64,000 nt of DNA from Paracoccaceae bacterium (lineage in GTDB: Bacteria > Pseudomonadota > Alphaproteobacteria > Rhodobacterales > Rhodobacteraceae), in the NCBI GenBank assembly GCA_022824005.1, contig JAJEBG010000033.1, positions 1 through 64,000 of the forward strand, written 5' to 3'. The position numbers and the translations under genes were made by a program. Under the pieces are notes generated by a model that saw nothing but the letters and a program-made list of their open reading frames with translations, was not told the origin of the DNA and made no database searches. Below, piece by piece: positions 20,683-31,214 of the stretch (its first letter is position 1; every line of letters begins with the position of its first letter).

Positions 20683-21540
20683 CTACAACTTCCAGACTCT
20701 CGGCAAATCAAGTCTTGAAAAACCAATGGCCTGACGCAAATCAGTCCAGAGTTTAGAAATCAAGTCTCGCAGTCTGGCGGCATCATCATTGACAAATCTT
20801 CCAATAACCAGTCCATTGACGATTGTAAAGCCGCCGAGGGCACTCGCCCCCATCGACTGCCGCCCACAATCGCGCACCGTGACTAAATCTGGGGCTTGAC
20901 AGACCATCAATGCCATCGCCGCCGCTTCATTGAAAGCAAAGGGTTGGGTTAATATGGACGTTTGACGGCCAGTGCCGACCACCGTTCTATCCGAAAAGAC
21001 CAATTTTCCGTTCCTCAAGATTTCCCAATGATCATAGAGGGAGCCTTGCTGAAAAGTCTCGCCCCGGGCGCGGCGACCAAAAACGGTCATCTCTCCAGCC
21101 AGAAGAAAGGAATCTTCATGCAAGCTAAAACGTGTCAATCGATGCAGTTGAGCCTGCTCAAATAGAATGGTCTCCTGTGGCATCCATTCCAAACACCCCA
21201 TAGATCCAACCGTCAATTCCGAAGTCATTCGGCACAGTGCCCCATGCGACCGATAGATTTTCTCGGCCGCCTGACTGGTCAGTGTCACATCGGCACCGCT
21301 ATCAATATCAAATTTCTGATCAAACTGGTCACCGCCCACCATTCCCGCGGCGATATTGGTGATCACGGCCTCAACATAGGAATGATTCGGCACCGACGGG
21401 AAGAAAACGCGGCCCGGCCAATTTTGATCAAGCTTTTGAAGTCGGGTAAGACCCCCATCGCCGCGAAATGTGGCGCTTATGCGGCCATGTGCCCTTTGAA
21501 TCTTCTGGGATTGATCTCTGAACACCTTCGGCACCCTCAA
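20683..21540 (-). CDS. ureD: Urease accessory protein UreD
   Basis: UreD-like sequence ([37 protein letters not shown]); start of the urease operon. Confidence 0.93.
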   Translation of the reverse strand: MRVPKVFRDQSQKIQRAHGRISATFRGDGGLTRLQKLDQNWPGRVFFPSVPNHSYVEAVITNIAAGMVGGDQFDQKFDIDSGADVTLTSQAAEKIYRSHGALCRMTSELTVGSMGCLEWMPQETILFEQAQLHRLTRFSLHEDSFLLAGEMTVFGRRARGETFQQGSLYDHWEILRNGKLVFSDRTVVGTGRQTSILTQPFAFNEAAAMALMVCQAPDLVTVRDCGRQSMGASALGGFTIVNGLVIGRFVNDDAARLRDLISKLWTDLRQAIGFSRLDLPRVWKL

Positions 21541-21898
21541 ACCTCCTTTTGTCTTGGCGGGTTTTCAGCGACGAGTCATCACTTTACACGACATGAGATT
21601 AGGCGACAAAACGCCTGTCATGACGTTCTGCCAGACCACTTGGCGTCGAGATTTCTTTTTCCTAAACATTGCATCCGTAAGCTAGCCGACGCGTCCACTC
21701 GCCACCATTCGTTATCGACATTAATTTTAGTCAATTGTTATTTTTCAGTAGGTTCTATTCATTATATGATATATAGTTCGGGACAAAAGAGTGATGCTGT
21801 GAGGGGGTTTTAGTGGCCAATCGTTCACGCCACAACAATTGAGGACCCTTCGAATACGAGGCGATCATGCCTCACTTTAGAACATCTCGAAGGAGGAC

Positions 21899-24712
21899 AT
21901 GTTGACCCCAACATCTGCGCCTGAAAGCCCCGTCTTCACCCCGCTCGATGATTTGCTCATCCCACCTTCTGACATTTTTGAAGAAACCTCAATGGAGTCC
22001 TTTCTCATCGATTCGGATGCCGGGGACCGCGCCTCGTTGAGATCTAAAGTCCTTAGCGAAATGGCCGAGCGGCGAGAGTTGGCGCTCAACGAAATCAAGA
22101 AGGCCGCTTTCGCCCAGTTCCCGACCAGTCCTTACGCTTCTAGGCGGGTCATTCGCTCTTATGCTTATCTCACCGATTGTCTGGTTCGCGCGGCGCTAAA
22201 ATTCGCCTTACATTCTTGCCCCGCCCGAAGCGCCAAAGAAGGGCGATTCGCCGTCATTGCGGTCGGTGGCTATGGCCGCGCGGAGATGGCCCAACATTCC
22301 GACATTGACCTCTTGTTCTTGATCGAAAAGAAAGTCGATTCGTGGATCGAAAACGTCATTGAAAATGTTCTCTACCTACTTTGGGATCTCAAACTGACCG
22401 TGGGGCATTCATGCCGCACCGCTAAAGATTGCGTCCGATTGGGACGTGAAGATTATACCATTCGCACGGCCCTCCTCGAAAACCGATTTATTTTTGGTGA
22501 CTCGGAATTGGCCGAAAATTTGGACTCTTCGTTGTGGGATGAATTGTTCAAAGGGACGGGTCGCGAATTTGTGGAAGCCAAGCTCGCGGAAAGAGATTCG
22601 AGGAATGAGCGCCAAAATGGCAACCGCTACCTTCTTGAACCCAACGTGAAGGAGGGCAAAGGGGGATTGCGTGACCTCCAGTCTCTGTTCTGGATTGTCA
22701 AATATCTTCATCGCGTCAATAACCCCGTCGAACTTATTAATCTCGGTGTCTATTCCATTGAGGAATATGAAAAATTCATGAGCGCAGAAGCTTTTCTTTG
22801 GTCAGTTCGTTGCGTTCTCCACATTATGGCGGGCAAGGCGCAGGATAAATTGCATTTTGACGTGCAGGCGGATGTGGCACAAATTCTCGGTTATGAAGAC
22901 AGCGACGCGCGGCCGGCGTCTGACCATTTCATGCAAGATTATTTTCGCTTTGCCACCGATGTCGGTGAATTAACACGGATTTTTCTGACCGCTCTTGAAG
23001 CCCAACATGTCAAGCGAGAACCCTTGGTTATCGGATTGCTGCGAAGCACCGGCTTACAGCTTGGGACTAAAGTCAGCCCGGGTTACAAGACTTTACAAGG
23101 TCGCCTGGCCATTGCCGACAATGAGGCTTTTCTCGCCGATAAGCGGAATATCATGCGATTGTTTAACGAAGCGTTGCGCAGCGGTTTGTTGATCCATCCC
23201 GATGCCATGCGATTGGTGGCTGCCAATGTTCATCTTATTGACGATGATTTCCGCCAAGATACGGAAATCTGTACCGATTTTTTTGATCTTCTTCTCCGCC
23301 ACGGCAATCCTGAACGGGCTTTACGACGAATGAACGAATTGGGGGTTTTAGGCCGTTTTATCCCCGAATTTCAAAATATCGTCGCCATGACACAACCCGG
23401 GGGTTACCATCACTACACCGTTGACGAACACACCATTCAATGTATCTCAACCCTGTCGCAAATCGAACACGGCGAATATCGCGAAGAATTGCCGTTGGCC
23501 TCGGAAATACTAGAAAAGGGTGTTAATCGAAAAGTCCTGTATTTGGCCCTTCTGTTACACGATATAGGCAAGGGTTCGGGTCAAGACCACTCACTCCGTG
23601 GGGCTGAAATCGCGCGCCAAGTGTCAACCCGTTTAGGATTAAACGAAAATGAAATTGAAACGGTAGACTGGCTCGTCTACCACCACCTTTTGATGTCGGA
23701 CACATGCCAAAAGCGCGACATTTCCGATCCCCGAACCTTGTGGAATTTTGCCCTCGAGGTCGCCAGCCGCTCCCACCTCAAATTACTCACCGTTCTCACG
23801 GTCTGCGATATTCGAGGTGTGGGCCCCGGCACGTGGAGCAATTGGAAAGCTCAGCTCTTGCGAGATCTCTACAGGATGACCCATCAAGCCCTCACTGAAG
23901 GGCGTGGAGACATGATACAGACCGGCGTCCAAGACGCCCAGCAGAGTTTTAGGGAGGCCTTGAACGACTGGTCGGAAACCGAGATCAATACGGAAATTGA
24001 GAGGCATCCCGATTCATTTTGGCAGGGTCTTAAGACTGAGATACAGATTGTTTTTGTTCAACTCTTGAAAAATGCTCGACATGGTGAAATCAAAACCGAT
24101 GCCGTTTTGGATTCCCACCGAGACGCGACACGAATCTGTTTTGCTATGACGGACCAACCGGGATGCTTTGCGCGTATCGCCGGTGCTTTATCCCTCTCAG
24201 GTGCCAATGTGGTTGATGCCAAGACATTTACCACCTTCGATGGCTTTGCCACGGCCGTTTTCTGGGTTCAAGATCAAAATGGCAAAGTTTTCGGCAAGGC
24301 GCGCTTCAAACGAATGCAGAAAACCCTTGAGCAAACCATGGCCGGTGAGATGGATATTGCCGAGGCGTTGGAGAAGCGGGAAAAACAGGTCGGTGAATCG
24401 ATCGCAGCCAAACGTTCAAGGAGTTTCCGTGTGCCCACTGAAATTACTTTCGACAATGATGGATCGGACATTTATACCATTGTCGAGGTGGACACCCGTG
24501 ACCGCCAAGGATTGATGTTTGACATCGCTCACACTCTCTTTGAATCCAATGTGACGATCGCAAGTGCTGTCATCGCCACCTATGGCGCGCAAGCCGTCGA
24601 TGTCTTTTACGTCAAAGATATGGCGGGGTTGAAACTGTATTCAGAATCACGCCTCCAATCATTGCGGAAAAAACTCGCGGAAAAAATTCTTCATAAGACG
24701 CCTGTTTCCTGA
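21899..24712 (+). CDS. glnD: PII uridylyltransferase / uridylyl-removing enzyme GlnD
   Basis: Nucleotidyltransferase motif GGYGRAEMAQHSDIDLLFL, HD domain LLLHDIGKG, two C-terminal ACT domains; AAGGAGG RBS. Confidence 0.97.
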   Translation: MLTPTSAPESPVFTPLDDLLIPPSDIFEETSMESFLIDSDAGDRASLRSKVLSEMAERRELALNEIKKAAFAQFPTSPYASRRVIRSYAYLTDCLVRAALKFALHSCPARSAKEGRFAVIAVGGYGRAEMAQHSDIDLLFLIEKKVDSWIENVIENVLYLLWDLKLTVGHSCRTAKDCVRLGREDYTIRTALLENRFIFGDSELAENLDSSLWDELFKGTGREFVEAKLAERDSRNERQNGNRYLLEPNVKEGKGGLRDLQSLFWIVKYLHRVNNPVELINLGVYSIEEYEKFMSAEAFLWSVRCVLHIMAGKAQDKLHFDVQADVAQILGYEDSDARPASDHFMQDYFRFATDVGELTRIFLTALEAQHVKREPLVIGLLRSTGLQLGTKVSPGYKTLQGRLAIADNEAFLADKRNIMRLFNEALRSGLLIHPDAMRLVAANVHLIDDDFRQDTEICTDFFDLLLRHGNPERALRRMNELGVLGRFIPEFQNIVAMTQPGGYHHYTVDEHTIQCISTLSQIEHGEYREELPLASEILEKGVNRKVLYLALLLHDIGKGSGQDHSLRGAEIARQVSTRLGLNENEIETVDWLVYHHLLMSDTCQKRDISDPRTLWNFALEVASRSHLKLLTVLTVCDIRGVGPGTWSNWKAQLLRDLYRMTHQALTEGRGDMIQTGVQDAQQSFREALNDWSETEINTEIERHPDSFWQGLKTEIQIVFVQLLKNARHGEIKTDAVLDSHRDATRICFAMTDQPGCFARIAGALSLSGANVVDAKTFTTFDGFATAVFWVQDQNGKVFGKARFKRMQKTLEQTMAGEMDIAEALEKREKQVGESIAAKRSRSFRVPTEITFDNDGSDIYTIVEVDTRDRQGLMFDIAHTLFESNVTIASAVIATYGAQAVDVFYVKDMAGLKLYSESRLQSLRKKLAEKILHKTPVS

Positions 24713-24954
24713 CCCAAGAGGCGTTTCAATGATTCGATACCGCTTTGGGAACTATCTTTATAAAGTTACCATCACTGCGGTACGGCCAATGTCAATGAGA
24801 CCTTTATTGACCAGATGGAGAGTGTTGCTAAAAGCATGGAGGGGAAAAACTGACATACAATGAACTGGTGTCCGGTAGGGATGGCAAGCCAAATAACCGA
24901 GTATAGTGACACAATCCTTTGGTCATATAAACCCAGGAAGAAAGAAACATCTCA

Positions 24955-25143
24955 ATGACTACGCAAAGGACATATCAAGACGATGAGGGACTCAACGGGC
25001 AGAAAACTCTCAACGAGGGGAAGTCGGAATCAAGATACCGGCTGAGCGAAAAGACCATCCGCATCCTCAAGGAGAATAAGAAGATCAAGTCGACTCCGAT
25101 TGATGAATTTTTTTTGACTGGTTCCGCAAATAGACTTCGTTAG
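24955..25143 (+). CDS. Hypothetical small protein (62 aa)
   Basis: ATG with upstream AGGAAG; charged sequence MTTQRTYQDDEG...; stop overlaps the hemC stop by 4 nt as for several real gene pairs here. Confidence 0.4.
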   Translation: MTTQRTYQDDEGLNGQKTLNEGKSESRYRLSEKTIRILKENKKIKSTPIDEFFLTGSANRLR

Positions 25144-26054
25144 AGATCAGCAAAATCAGCGAGGACTTGCCCCGCCAATTGAAAACCAATTTGCTTGGCT
25201 TCGGTGATCCGCCCCTGTCGTGATTTCGAAATGGTTGATTCTCCATCGGGGCTCAACAACTCGGCGCTGAGGAGAATGTCCTGGTCCTTAATTTCTGCGA
25301 ATGCGCCAATTGGCGTTGAGCAGTCACCGCCGAGCGCCGCAAGAAGAGCCCGTTCGGCCTGGACTTGGATGGATGTTTGTTCGTCATTCAAAGTGGCAAT
25401 GAGCGAAGCGGCCCGTTGATTGTTCAGGCATCTTTCAAGACCGATGACACCTTGTGCCGGTGCCGGCAGCATTTCGGTGAGGGGGATAGATGTATAACGT
25501 GCTTTTGGCAGTCTAAGCCGATGCAAACCAGCAAGAGCAAGAATGGCCATGTCCACTTCGCCTTCGTCAAGTTTACGCAATCGTGTACCCAAATTGCCGC
25601 GCAAATTGACTGGCACCAGATTCGGATTCGTTCTCAAAATCTGCGCCGTGCGGCGAATACTGGAGGTTCCTATTCGCGTGCCATCTGGCAAATCCTGAAG
25701 ACATGTTCCTATATCACCCACGAGGGCATCACCGGGCGGGGCCCGCTTTAATACACCATCGACAATCAGCCCTTCGGGTTGGCGAACCGGCAGATCTTTC
25801 ATTGAGTGGACAGCAATATCGATTCGGCCAGCAATTAATTCGTCTTCGAGCTCTCGTGAAAAAATACCTTTGCCGCCAATGTCGCTGACACGAGACGTCA
25901 AATTGACATCGCCGGTGGTTTTAATTATTCGACATTCAATTTCATTTCGGGCACAAAATCCACATGAAACAGCGCGCTCGACGACCTCTTGAACTTGGGC
26001 TTGCGCCAAGGGGGAGCCTCTTGAACCCAATATAATCGTGTTCCCCATCAACAT
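25140..26054 (-). CDS. hemC: Hydroxymethylbilane synthase
   Basis: LGSRGSPLAQAQ, DIAVHSMKDLP, LRGNLGTRLRKL, GGDCSTPIGAFA. Confidence 0.97.
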   Translation of the reverse strand: MLMGNTIILGSRGSPLAQAQVQEVVERAVSCGFCARNEIECRIIKTTGDVNLTSRVSDIGGKGIFSRELEDELIAGRIDIAVHSMKDLPVRQPEGLIVDGVLKRAPPGDALVGDIGTCLQDLPDGTRIGTSSIRRTAQILRTNPNLVPVNLRGNLGTRLRKLDEGEVDMAILALAGLHRLRLPKARYTSIPLTEMLPAPAQGVIGLERCLNNQRAASLIATLNDEQTSIQVQAERALLAALGGDCSTPIGAFAEIKDQDILLSAELLSPDGESTISKSRQGRITEAKQIGFQLAGQVLADFADL

Positions 26055-26152
26055 CTCACCGATTTTGTTGCCCGCAAAAACATAACCCTTTGATTACTTG
26101 CGATAAGAGGCCTTGCCAAGTATTGGAATGTCCATCTCGTTCATGGACGATC

Positions 26153-27190
26153 ATGTTTCAGTACAAACCCATTCTGCGTGTTCTCGCCGGTGAGAGAGTT
26201 GACCCTCCGCCAATCTGGATTATGCGCCAAGCCGGACGGTATTTACCCGAATATCGTGCCCTCCGTGAACAAGCGGGCGATTTCCTGACCCTCGTCTATA
26301 CACCCGAGTTGGCCGCCGAGGTGACATTGCAACCCATTCGCCGCTTTCACTTTGATGCGGCCATCATTTTTGCCGATATTTTACTTGTTCCACATGCTTT
26401 GGGTTCAGATTTGAGATTTGATATCGGATCAGGCCCGCATCTGTCATTGATTCGACAACAAAGTGATATTGATCGGCTCAGGGACGCCGAATCTGTCAAT
26501 GAGACATTGTGGCCTATCTTTGAAGCCTTAAAAATCACCAAGTCGAATCTGCCTAAAGAAACAACGCTGATTGGATTCGCCGGATCCCCATGGACTACCG
26601 CCACCTATATGATCGCCGACCGACATCGATTCGACACAGCGATTAAGTTCATTGAGCAAGAACCACGGATTTTTGACACTTTGATACGTCGACTGACCCA
26701 TGCCACGATTGAATATCTCTCGGGCCAAATTGCCGCTGGAGCGGAAGTCATCAAACTCTTTGACAGTTGGGCCGGTCAATTGAGTGGTGATCATTTCTTA
26801 AGGTATGTCATCACACCCACGAAAGACATCATTCAAGAACTTCGACGTCGACACCCTGATATTCCCATCATCGCTTTTGCCCGCCAGGTGGACAGTTTAA
26901 GCCTCCGAGACTACGCCGTTCAAATTAACCCCAACGGCTTGGCCATTGATCCTTCCGTCACAATTGACCAGTGGCGTGAAAATATTCCGCCATCAATCAG
27001 TGTTCAGGGAAATTTGTCCCCCGCCTATCTTTGCGGTGAGCGCCAAGACCTTGAAAACAAGGTAAAAGTCATACTCAATGATTTTTCTGAAATCCCTCAC
27101 ATCTTCAACCTCGGCCACGGCATCCCGCCACAGGCAAAAATCGAAAATATTGAATGGATGCTCAAGACCCTTCGGGATTGGAGGCGTTGA
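26153..27190 (+). CDS. hemE: Uroporphyrinogen decarboxylase
   Basis: PPIWIMRQAGRYLPEYR, GFAGSPWTTATYM, GNLSPAYL, FNLGHGIPP; start moved to MFQYKPILRVL. Confidence 0.97.
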   Translation: MFQYKPILRVLAGERVDPPPIWIMRQAGRYLPEYRALREQAGDFLTLVYTPELAAEVTLQPIRRFHFDAAIIFADILLVPHALGSDLRFDIGSGPHLSLIRQQSDIDRLRDAESVNETLWPIFEALKITKSNLPKETTLIGFAGSPWTTATYMIADRHRFDTAIKFIEQEPRIFDTLIRRLTHATIEYLSGQIAAGAEVIKLFDSWAGQLSGDHFLRYVITPTKDIIQELRRRHPDIPIIAFARQVDSLSLRDYAVQINPNGLAIDPSVTIDQWRENIPPSISVQGNLSPAYLCGERQDLENKVKVILNDFSEIPHIFNLGHGIPPQAKIENIEWMLKTLRDWRR

Positions 27191-27210
27191 TTTTAGTAAT
27201 TGCGAGATGC

Positions 27211-28092
27211 CTATGGCCATCGGGCTAAAGGGGGCAGACTCATCAAGACAGCGCGTGGGTCATGCCCTGACTCGAGGCCAAATTTTGTGCCCCGATCATA
27301 AATCAAATTAAATTCGGCGTAATGGCCCCGCCTCACGAGTTGGATGTCGCGATCCGATTCGCGCCAAGGCGCATGTTGGCGACGAAGCAAGATCGGTAGA
27401 TAGGCTTTGAAGAAGGCGCGCCCCACATCGGTGACAAATTGGAAATCAGTCGGCCAATCACCGGTGTTGAGATCATCAAAAAATATTCCCCCCACACCTC
27501 TCGGTATTTTGCGGTGCGGAATAAAGAAATAGTCATCGGCCCATTGGCGAAAACGCGAATAATAATTTTGATCTGTGCGATCACAAACCTTTCGCAAAAT
27601 CGTGTGGAATTCTTCAGTATCTTCAGCGATAGCAAGGTATGGGTTCAAATCAGCCCCGCCGCCGAACCACCATTTTGTCGGTGTCCAAAACATCCGTGTG
27701 TTGAAATGCACCGCTGGAACATGAGGATTGAGAGGATGGGCGACCACCGAGACTCCCGATGCCCAAAATTTTGGATTCTTGTCCCAACCCTGAACCGATT
27801 TCTCGGCGGCTAATCGACGCAAGAGGTCGCCCGCTAGTGAGCCATGGACCGTCGATGCATTAATGCCGACTTTTTCAAACAATCGGCCTCCACGTAAAAT
27901 CGACATCACACCCCCGCCCCCATCTTTATCGCGCATCGCGGTTTCTTCTGTCACAAAAGTCGGGGCATTTTGACGCTCGGTCCAATGAGCGGCCTCAAGA
28001 TTTTCAAATCTTTGCCGGCAGGTTTGCTGCAATGTCTCAAACCACTTTTGGGCACGAGTTTTCTCTACGATCATGTCGGTTGCGAGGGTCAC
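27211..28092 (-). CDS. hemF: Oxygen-dependent coproporphyrinogen III oxidase
   Basis: PAVHFNTRMFWTPTKWWFGGGADLNPY, RGVGGIFFDDLN, RRGHYAEFNLIYDRGTKFGL. Confidence 0.97.
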   Translation of the reverse strand: MTLATDMIVEKTRAQKWFETLQQTCRQRFENLEAAHWTERQNAPTFVTEETAMRDKDGGGGVMSILRGGRLFEKVGINASTVHGSLAGDLLRRLAAEKSVQGWDKNPKFWASGVSVVAHPLNPHVPAVHFNTRMFWTPTKWWFGGGADLNPYLAIAEDTEEFHTILRKVCDRTDQNYYSRFRQWADDYFFIPHRKIPRGVGGIFFDDLNTGDWPTDFQFVTDVGRAFFKAYLPILLRRQHAPWRESDRDIQLVRRGHYAEFNLIYDRGTKFGLESGHDPRAVLMSLPPLARWP

Positions 28093-28094
28093 GG

Positions 28095-28697
28095 TTAATA
28101 CTCGCGCCGTGAGCGCATGGCAGCTGTAATCGTGCCGCCATCGAGAATCTCTAACTCACCCCCCATCGGCACACCTTGACCCAGAGTCGTGACGCGGACA
28201 TTCTGCCCCGTCAATTGTTCGGCGATATAGTGAGCTGTCGTCTGTCCATCGACGGTGGCTCCCAAGGCTAAAATGACCTCCTGAGTGGCATCACGTCGGA
28301 CTCTCTTCAAAAGTTCTGGAATGCGCAGCTCATCGGGACCGATATGATCAAGCATAGAGAGAACACCTCCCAAAATATGGTATCGACCTTGATACGCCCC
28401 AGCGCGCTCTACAGCCCAAAGGTCAGATACATCTTGAACGATACAGATTTCTGAACTTGACCTTTGGGGTGAAAGGCAGATGCTACATTTATGAGCCGAA
28501 CAGTAATTGCCGCAATCCACACAAGTTTGAACATTTTCTGACGCTCGGATCATCGCGGTGGCAATATCGTTGAGTCGGCTCCTATTGCCGGTTTTCAAGA
28601 GATGCAGCACAACCCGCCGTGATGAAACCGGGCCAAGGCCAGGAAGTTTGGCAAGTAAATCAATCAGAATATTGATTTCGTTTAATTCTTTTTTCAA
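28095..28697 (-). CDS. recR: Recombination protein RecR
   Basis: LPGLGPVSSRRVVLHLL, C4 zinc finger CVDCGNYCSAHKCSIC, Toprim segment. Confidence 0.96.
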   Translation of the reverse strand: MKKELNEINILIDLLAKLPGLGPVSSRRVVLHLLKTGNRSRLNDIATAMIRASENVQTCVDCGNYCSAHKCSICLSPQRSSSEICIVQDVSDLWAVERAGAYQGRYHILGGVLSMLDHIGPDELRIPELLKRVRRDATQEVILALGATVDGQTTAHYIAEQLTGQNVRVTTLGQGVPMGGELEILDGGTITAAMRSRREY

Positions 28698-28767
28698 AAC
28701 GTCACCAAAACCTGATTTTTAACTGATATTGTGAAACGGCTGGGTTGGCAAAGAAGGGATCATTCAC

Positions 28768-30339
28768 TCACTTGTTGGACCTGACCACTTGCACCTCCGC
28801 ATTGGGAAAAGCCTCTTTAGCACTCTTTGACAATTCGTGTTCTTTAGCCTCACGCAGTCTTTTGTCTTGCAGCGGTTCAGAGGCGGTGTGAGACTCACCC
28901 AACTGTTCCCCCTCAACCGAATCACGCTTGAGTTCTGTTACTCGGGGCGTTTCGGGGTCTGAAACCATTGAAGGGGGCGTCTCAATCATCTCAAAAGCAT
29001 CAGAAATATGTGGCTTGACCGTTTGATGAATCGTTGGAGCCGGACTCGCGCCTTTTGATTCTTCTGTCGACAGGTTGTCACTTTTTACTTCGGCGTCGTG
29101 ATGGCGTGGCGGCTCCGATTTATTATTGGCCGAATGGCTGGAAGGCGACGATTCTTTTGAGACTCTTAAAGGGGTAGCACGGTCAAGGTTGAGTTTCTTT
29201 AACAATTCTGCCGCCGAAGGCAGGTCCTGAACGTAACAAAGGCGAATAACCGCCATTTCTACCGCCATCATGGGGCTCGGCGCATTGGCAGCTTCTTCGA
29301 GGGCTTTCAGCAGCATTTGCCACGCTCGGGAGAGCGATGAGACCGGCAACTTTTTGCCTAATTCGAGACTGCGCTCGGACTCACTAGGAGAAAGTTCCGC
29401 ATCCTGAGCCACTTCGGGTGACACATTCATGATCGAAATCAAATGGACCGCTTCAGCAAGATCACGCAATATAGCGATAGGATCGGCTCCGGCACTAAAT
29501 TGCGCATTGATCTCACCCAAAGCGCCAGATGCGTCCCCCTTCATGATCAACTCAAGGAGGTCCAAAGTTCGACCGCGGTCGGCAAGTCCAAGCATGTCGC
29601 GAACCGCCGCCGCGCCGATTTTTGCGCCGCCCTGCCCGACCACCTGATCAAGAAGACTGACCGCGTCACGCACAGAGCCCTCGGCCGCTCGAATGATTAG
29701 GTCGACAGCATCTTGGGTCACCGGAATTTGTTCTTGATTGGCGATAGAAAATAAATGTTCGCTCATGACCTTTGGGTCAATTCTTTTTAAATCAAATCGT
29801 TGGCACCGCGACAGAACCGTCACCGGCACTTTACGAATTTCTGTTGTCGCAAAGATAAATTTGACATGCTCTGGGGGTTCTTCAAGCGTCTTCAACAAGG
29901 CATTGAACGCATGCGTCGAGAGCATATGAATTTCATCGATGAGATACACCCGGTATCGCCCCTCGCCAGGTTCAAAGGCGACATTCTCTAATATCTCACG
30001 CATCTCATTCACTTGGCTTCTTGACGCGGCGTCAAGTTCAAGGACATCCATATGGCGTCCCTCTGCAATATGAAGACAGCTGTCACACTGGCCGCAAGGC
30101 TCAACCGCTTTAGTGGCCCCGTTTCCTATACAGTTGAGACCCTTGGCGATAATTCGCGCTGTGGTTGTCTTGCCCACGCCCCGCACACCGGTCAGCATAT
30201 AGGCTTGGGCGACACGCTCTTCAGCAAACGCATGTTTCAAGATCCGCACCATCGCTTCTTGACCAATCAACTCATCAAATATGCGGGGCCGATATTTTCG
30301 GGCTAAGACTTGATAGTTTCCGCTAGAGGATTTTGCCAT
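28768..30339 (-). CDS. dnaX: DNA polymerase III subunits gamma/tau
   Basis: YQVLARKYRPRIFDELIGQEA, GVRGVGKTTTARIIAK, zinc motif CGQCDSC, DEIHMLS; start set at MAKSSSGNYQ. Confidence 0.95.
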   Translation of the reverse strand: MAKSSSGNYQVLARKYRPRIFDELIGQEAMVRILKHAFAEERVAQAYMLTGVRGVGKTTTARIIAKGLNCIGNGATKAVEPCGQCDSCLHIAEGRHMDVLELDAASRSQVNEMREILENVAFEPGEGRYRVYLIDEIHMLSTHAFNALLKTLEEPPEHVKFIFATTEIRKVPVTVLSRCQRFDLKRIDPKVMSEHLFSIANQEQIPVTQDAVDLIIRAAEGSVRDAVSLLDQVVGQGGAKIGAAAVRDMLGLADRGRTLDLLELIMKGDASGALGEINAQFSAGADPIAILRDLAEAVHLISIMNVSPEVAQDAELSPSESERSLELGKKLPVSSLSRAWQMLLKALEEAANAPSPMMAVEMAVIRLCYVQDLPSAAELLKKLNLDRATPLRVSKESSPSSHSANNKSEPPRHHDAEVKSDNLSTEESKGASPAPTIHQTVKPHISDAFEMIETPPSMVSDPETPRVTELKRDSVEGEQLGESHTASEPLQDKRLREAKEHELSKSAKEAFPNAEVQVVRSNK

Positions 30340-30448
30340 GATGCCTTTGCCTCTACCCTTTTGCGCGTTAAGATTCCAGTCCTTCAAGACTGGTACAAGA
30401 GTCCTGACGTCTCCAATCTATTTGAAGCCATAAGGTCTTGGACTCAAC

Positions 30449-30859
30449 TCATTTGTCTTCAAGCAATTGCAAGATCGTTCTTGCGGATGATTTGATAGCG
30501 TCCTCGGCCCGCCTTCGGTCAACCGCATTTTTGAAATCTGGTAAGGAAATACGCATCTCATGCCGATTTTCCTGACTTTGGCGCGGCGGATGGGCCAACA
30601 AATAAGCCTCTCGGAAAACGTCCTTCTCACTGTCCGAGAGATTGCAAATTTCAATAACCGAATCGACATATTTCTGTGGAAGGGGAACCGGGTAATGGGC
30701 ATTGAGAATTTGGCTAACAAAACTCTTGCTCGTCCCTGTTTGCTCGGCGATACGCCGTTGGGTTCCTGCCGGACATCGCCCAATAGCCTTGCGGAGGAGT
30801 TCTTTATAGGCTTTGATTGCCCTCACCTTTTGACTGTTATTGTCCGACAACCTTTTCAC
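30449..30859 (-). CDS. Helix-turn-helix (Cro/CI-like) regulator, probable GTG start
   Basis: HTH-like sequence TQRRIAEQTGTSKSFVSQILNAHYPVPLPQKYVDSVIEICNLS. Confidence 0.65.
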   Translation of the reverse strand: MKRLSDNNSQKVRAIKAYKELLRKAIGRCPAGTQRRIAEQTGTSKSFVSQILNAHYPVPLPQKYVDSVIEICNLSDSEKDVFREAYLLAHPPRQSQENRHEMRISLPDFKNAVDRRRAEDAIKSSARTILQLLEDK

Positions 30860-31214
30860 TTCACCAGCGTTTTCAATGGATTTTCCCTATAGGGAGAACC
30901 TCACTCTTGATCAACTTATGCCCTATATGCAAGATGTTGTTTCGTCGGCTTTATTCGATTCCTGATGGCCCGTCGTGAGGTGGTAAGAGCCAAAAGTTGG
31001 CGATCCACAAAATTTACGGTGACCGCCGGGTTCACATTATTGTGCTTGTGATGATCGGGAGACTCTTAAATTTAGCAGCGATAAACCCTCTAGGTCGCCA
31101 TTATGAGACTCCAAAAATTCGTTTGCCATTGATGCGAAGAGACCTGCCCAAATGGCTAGCGGCCGCAGAGAAAAATGTCACCACTCAATCCTTAAGGCTT
31201 TGAAGTGGAGTAGA

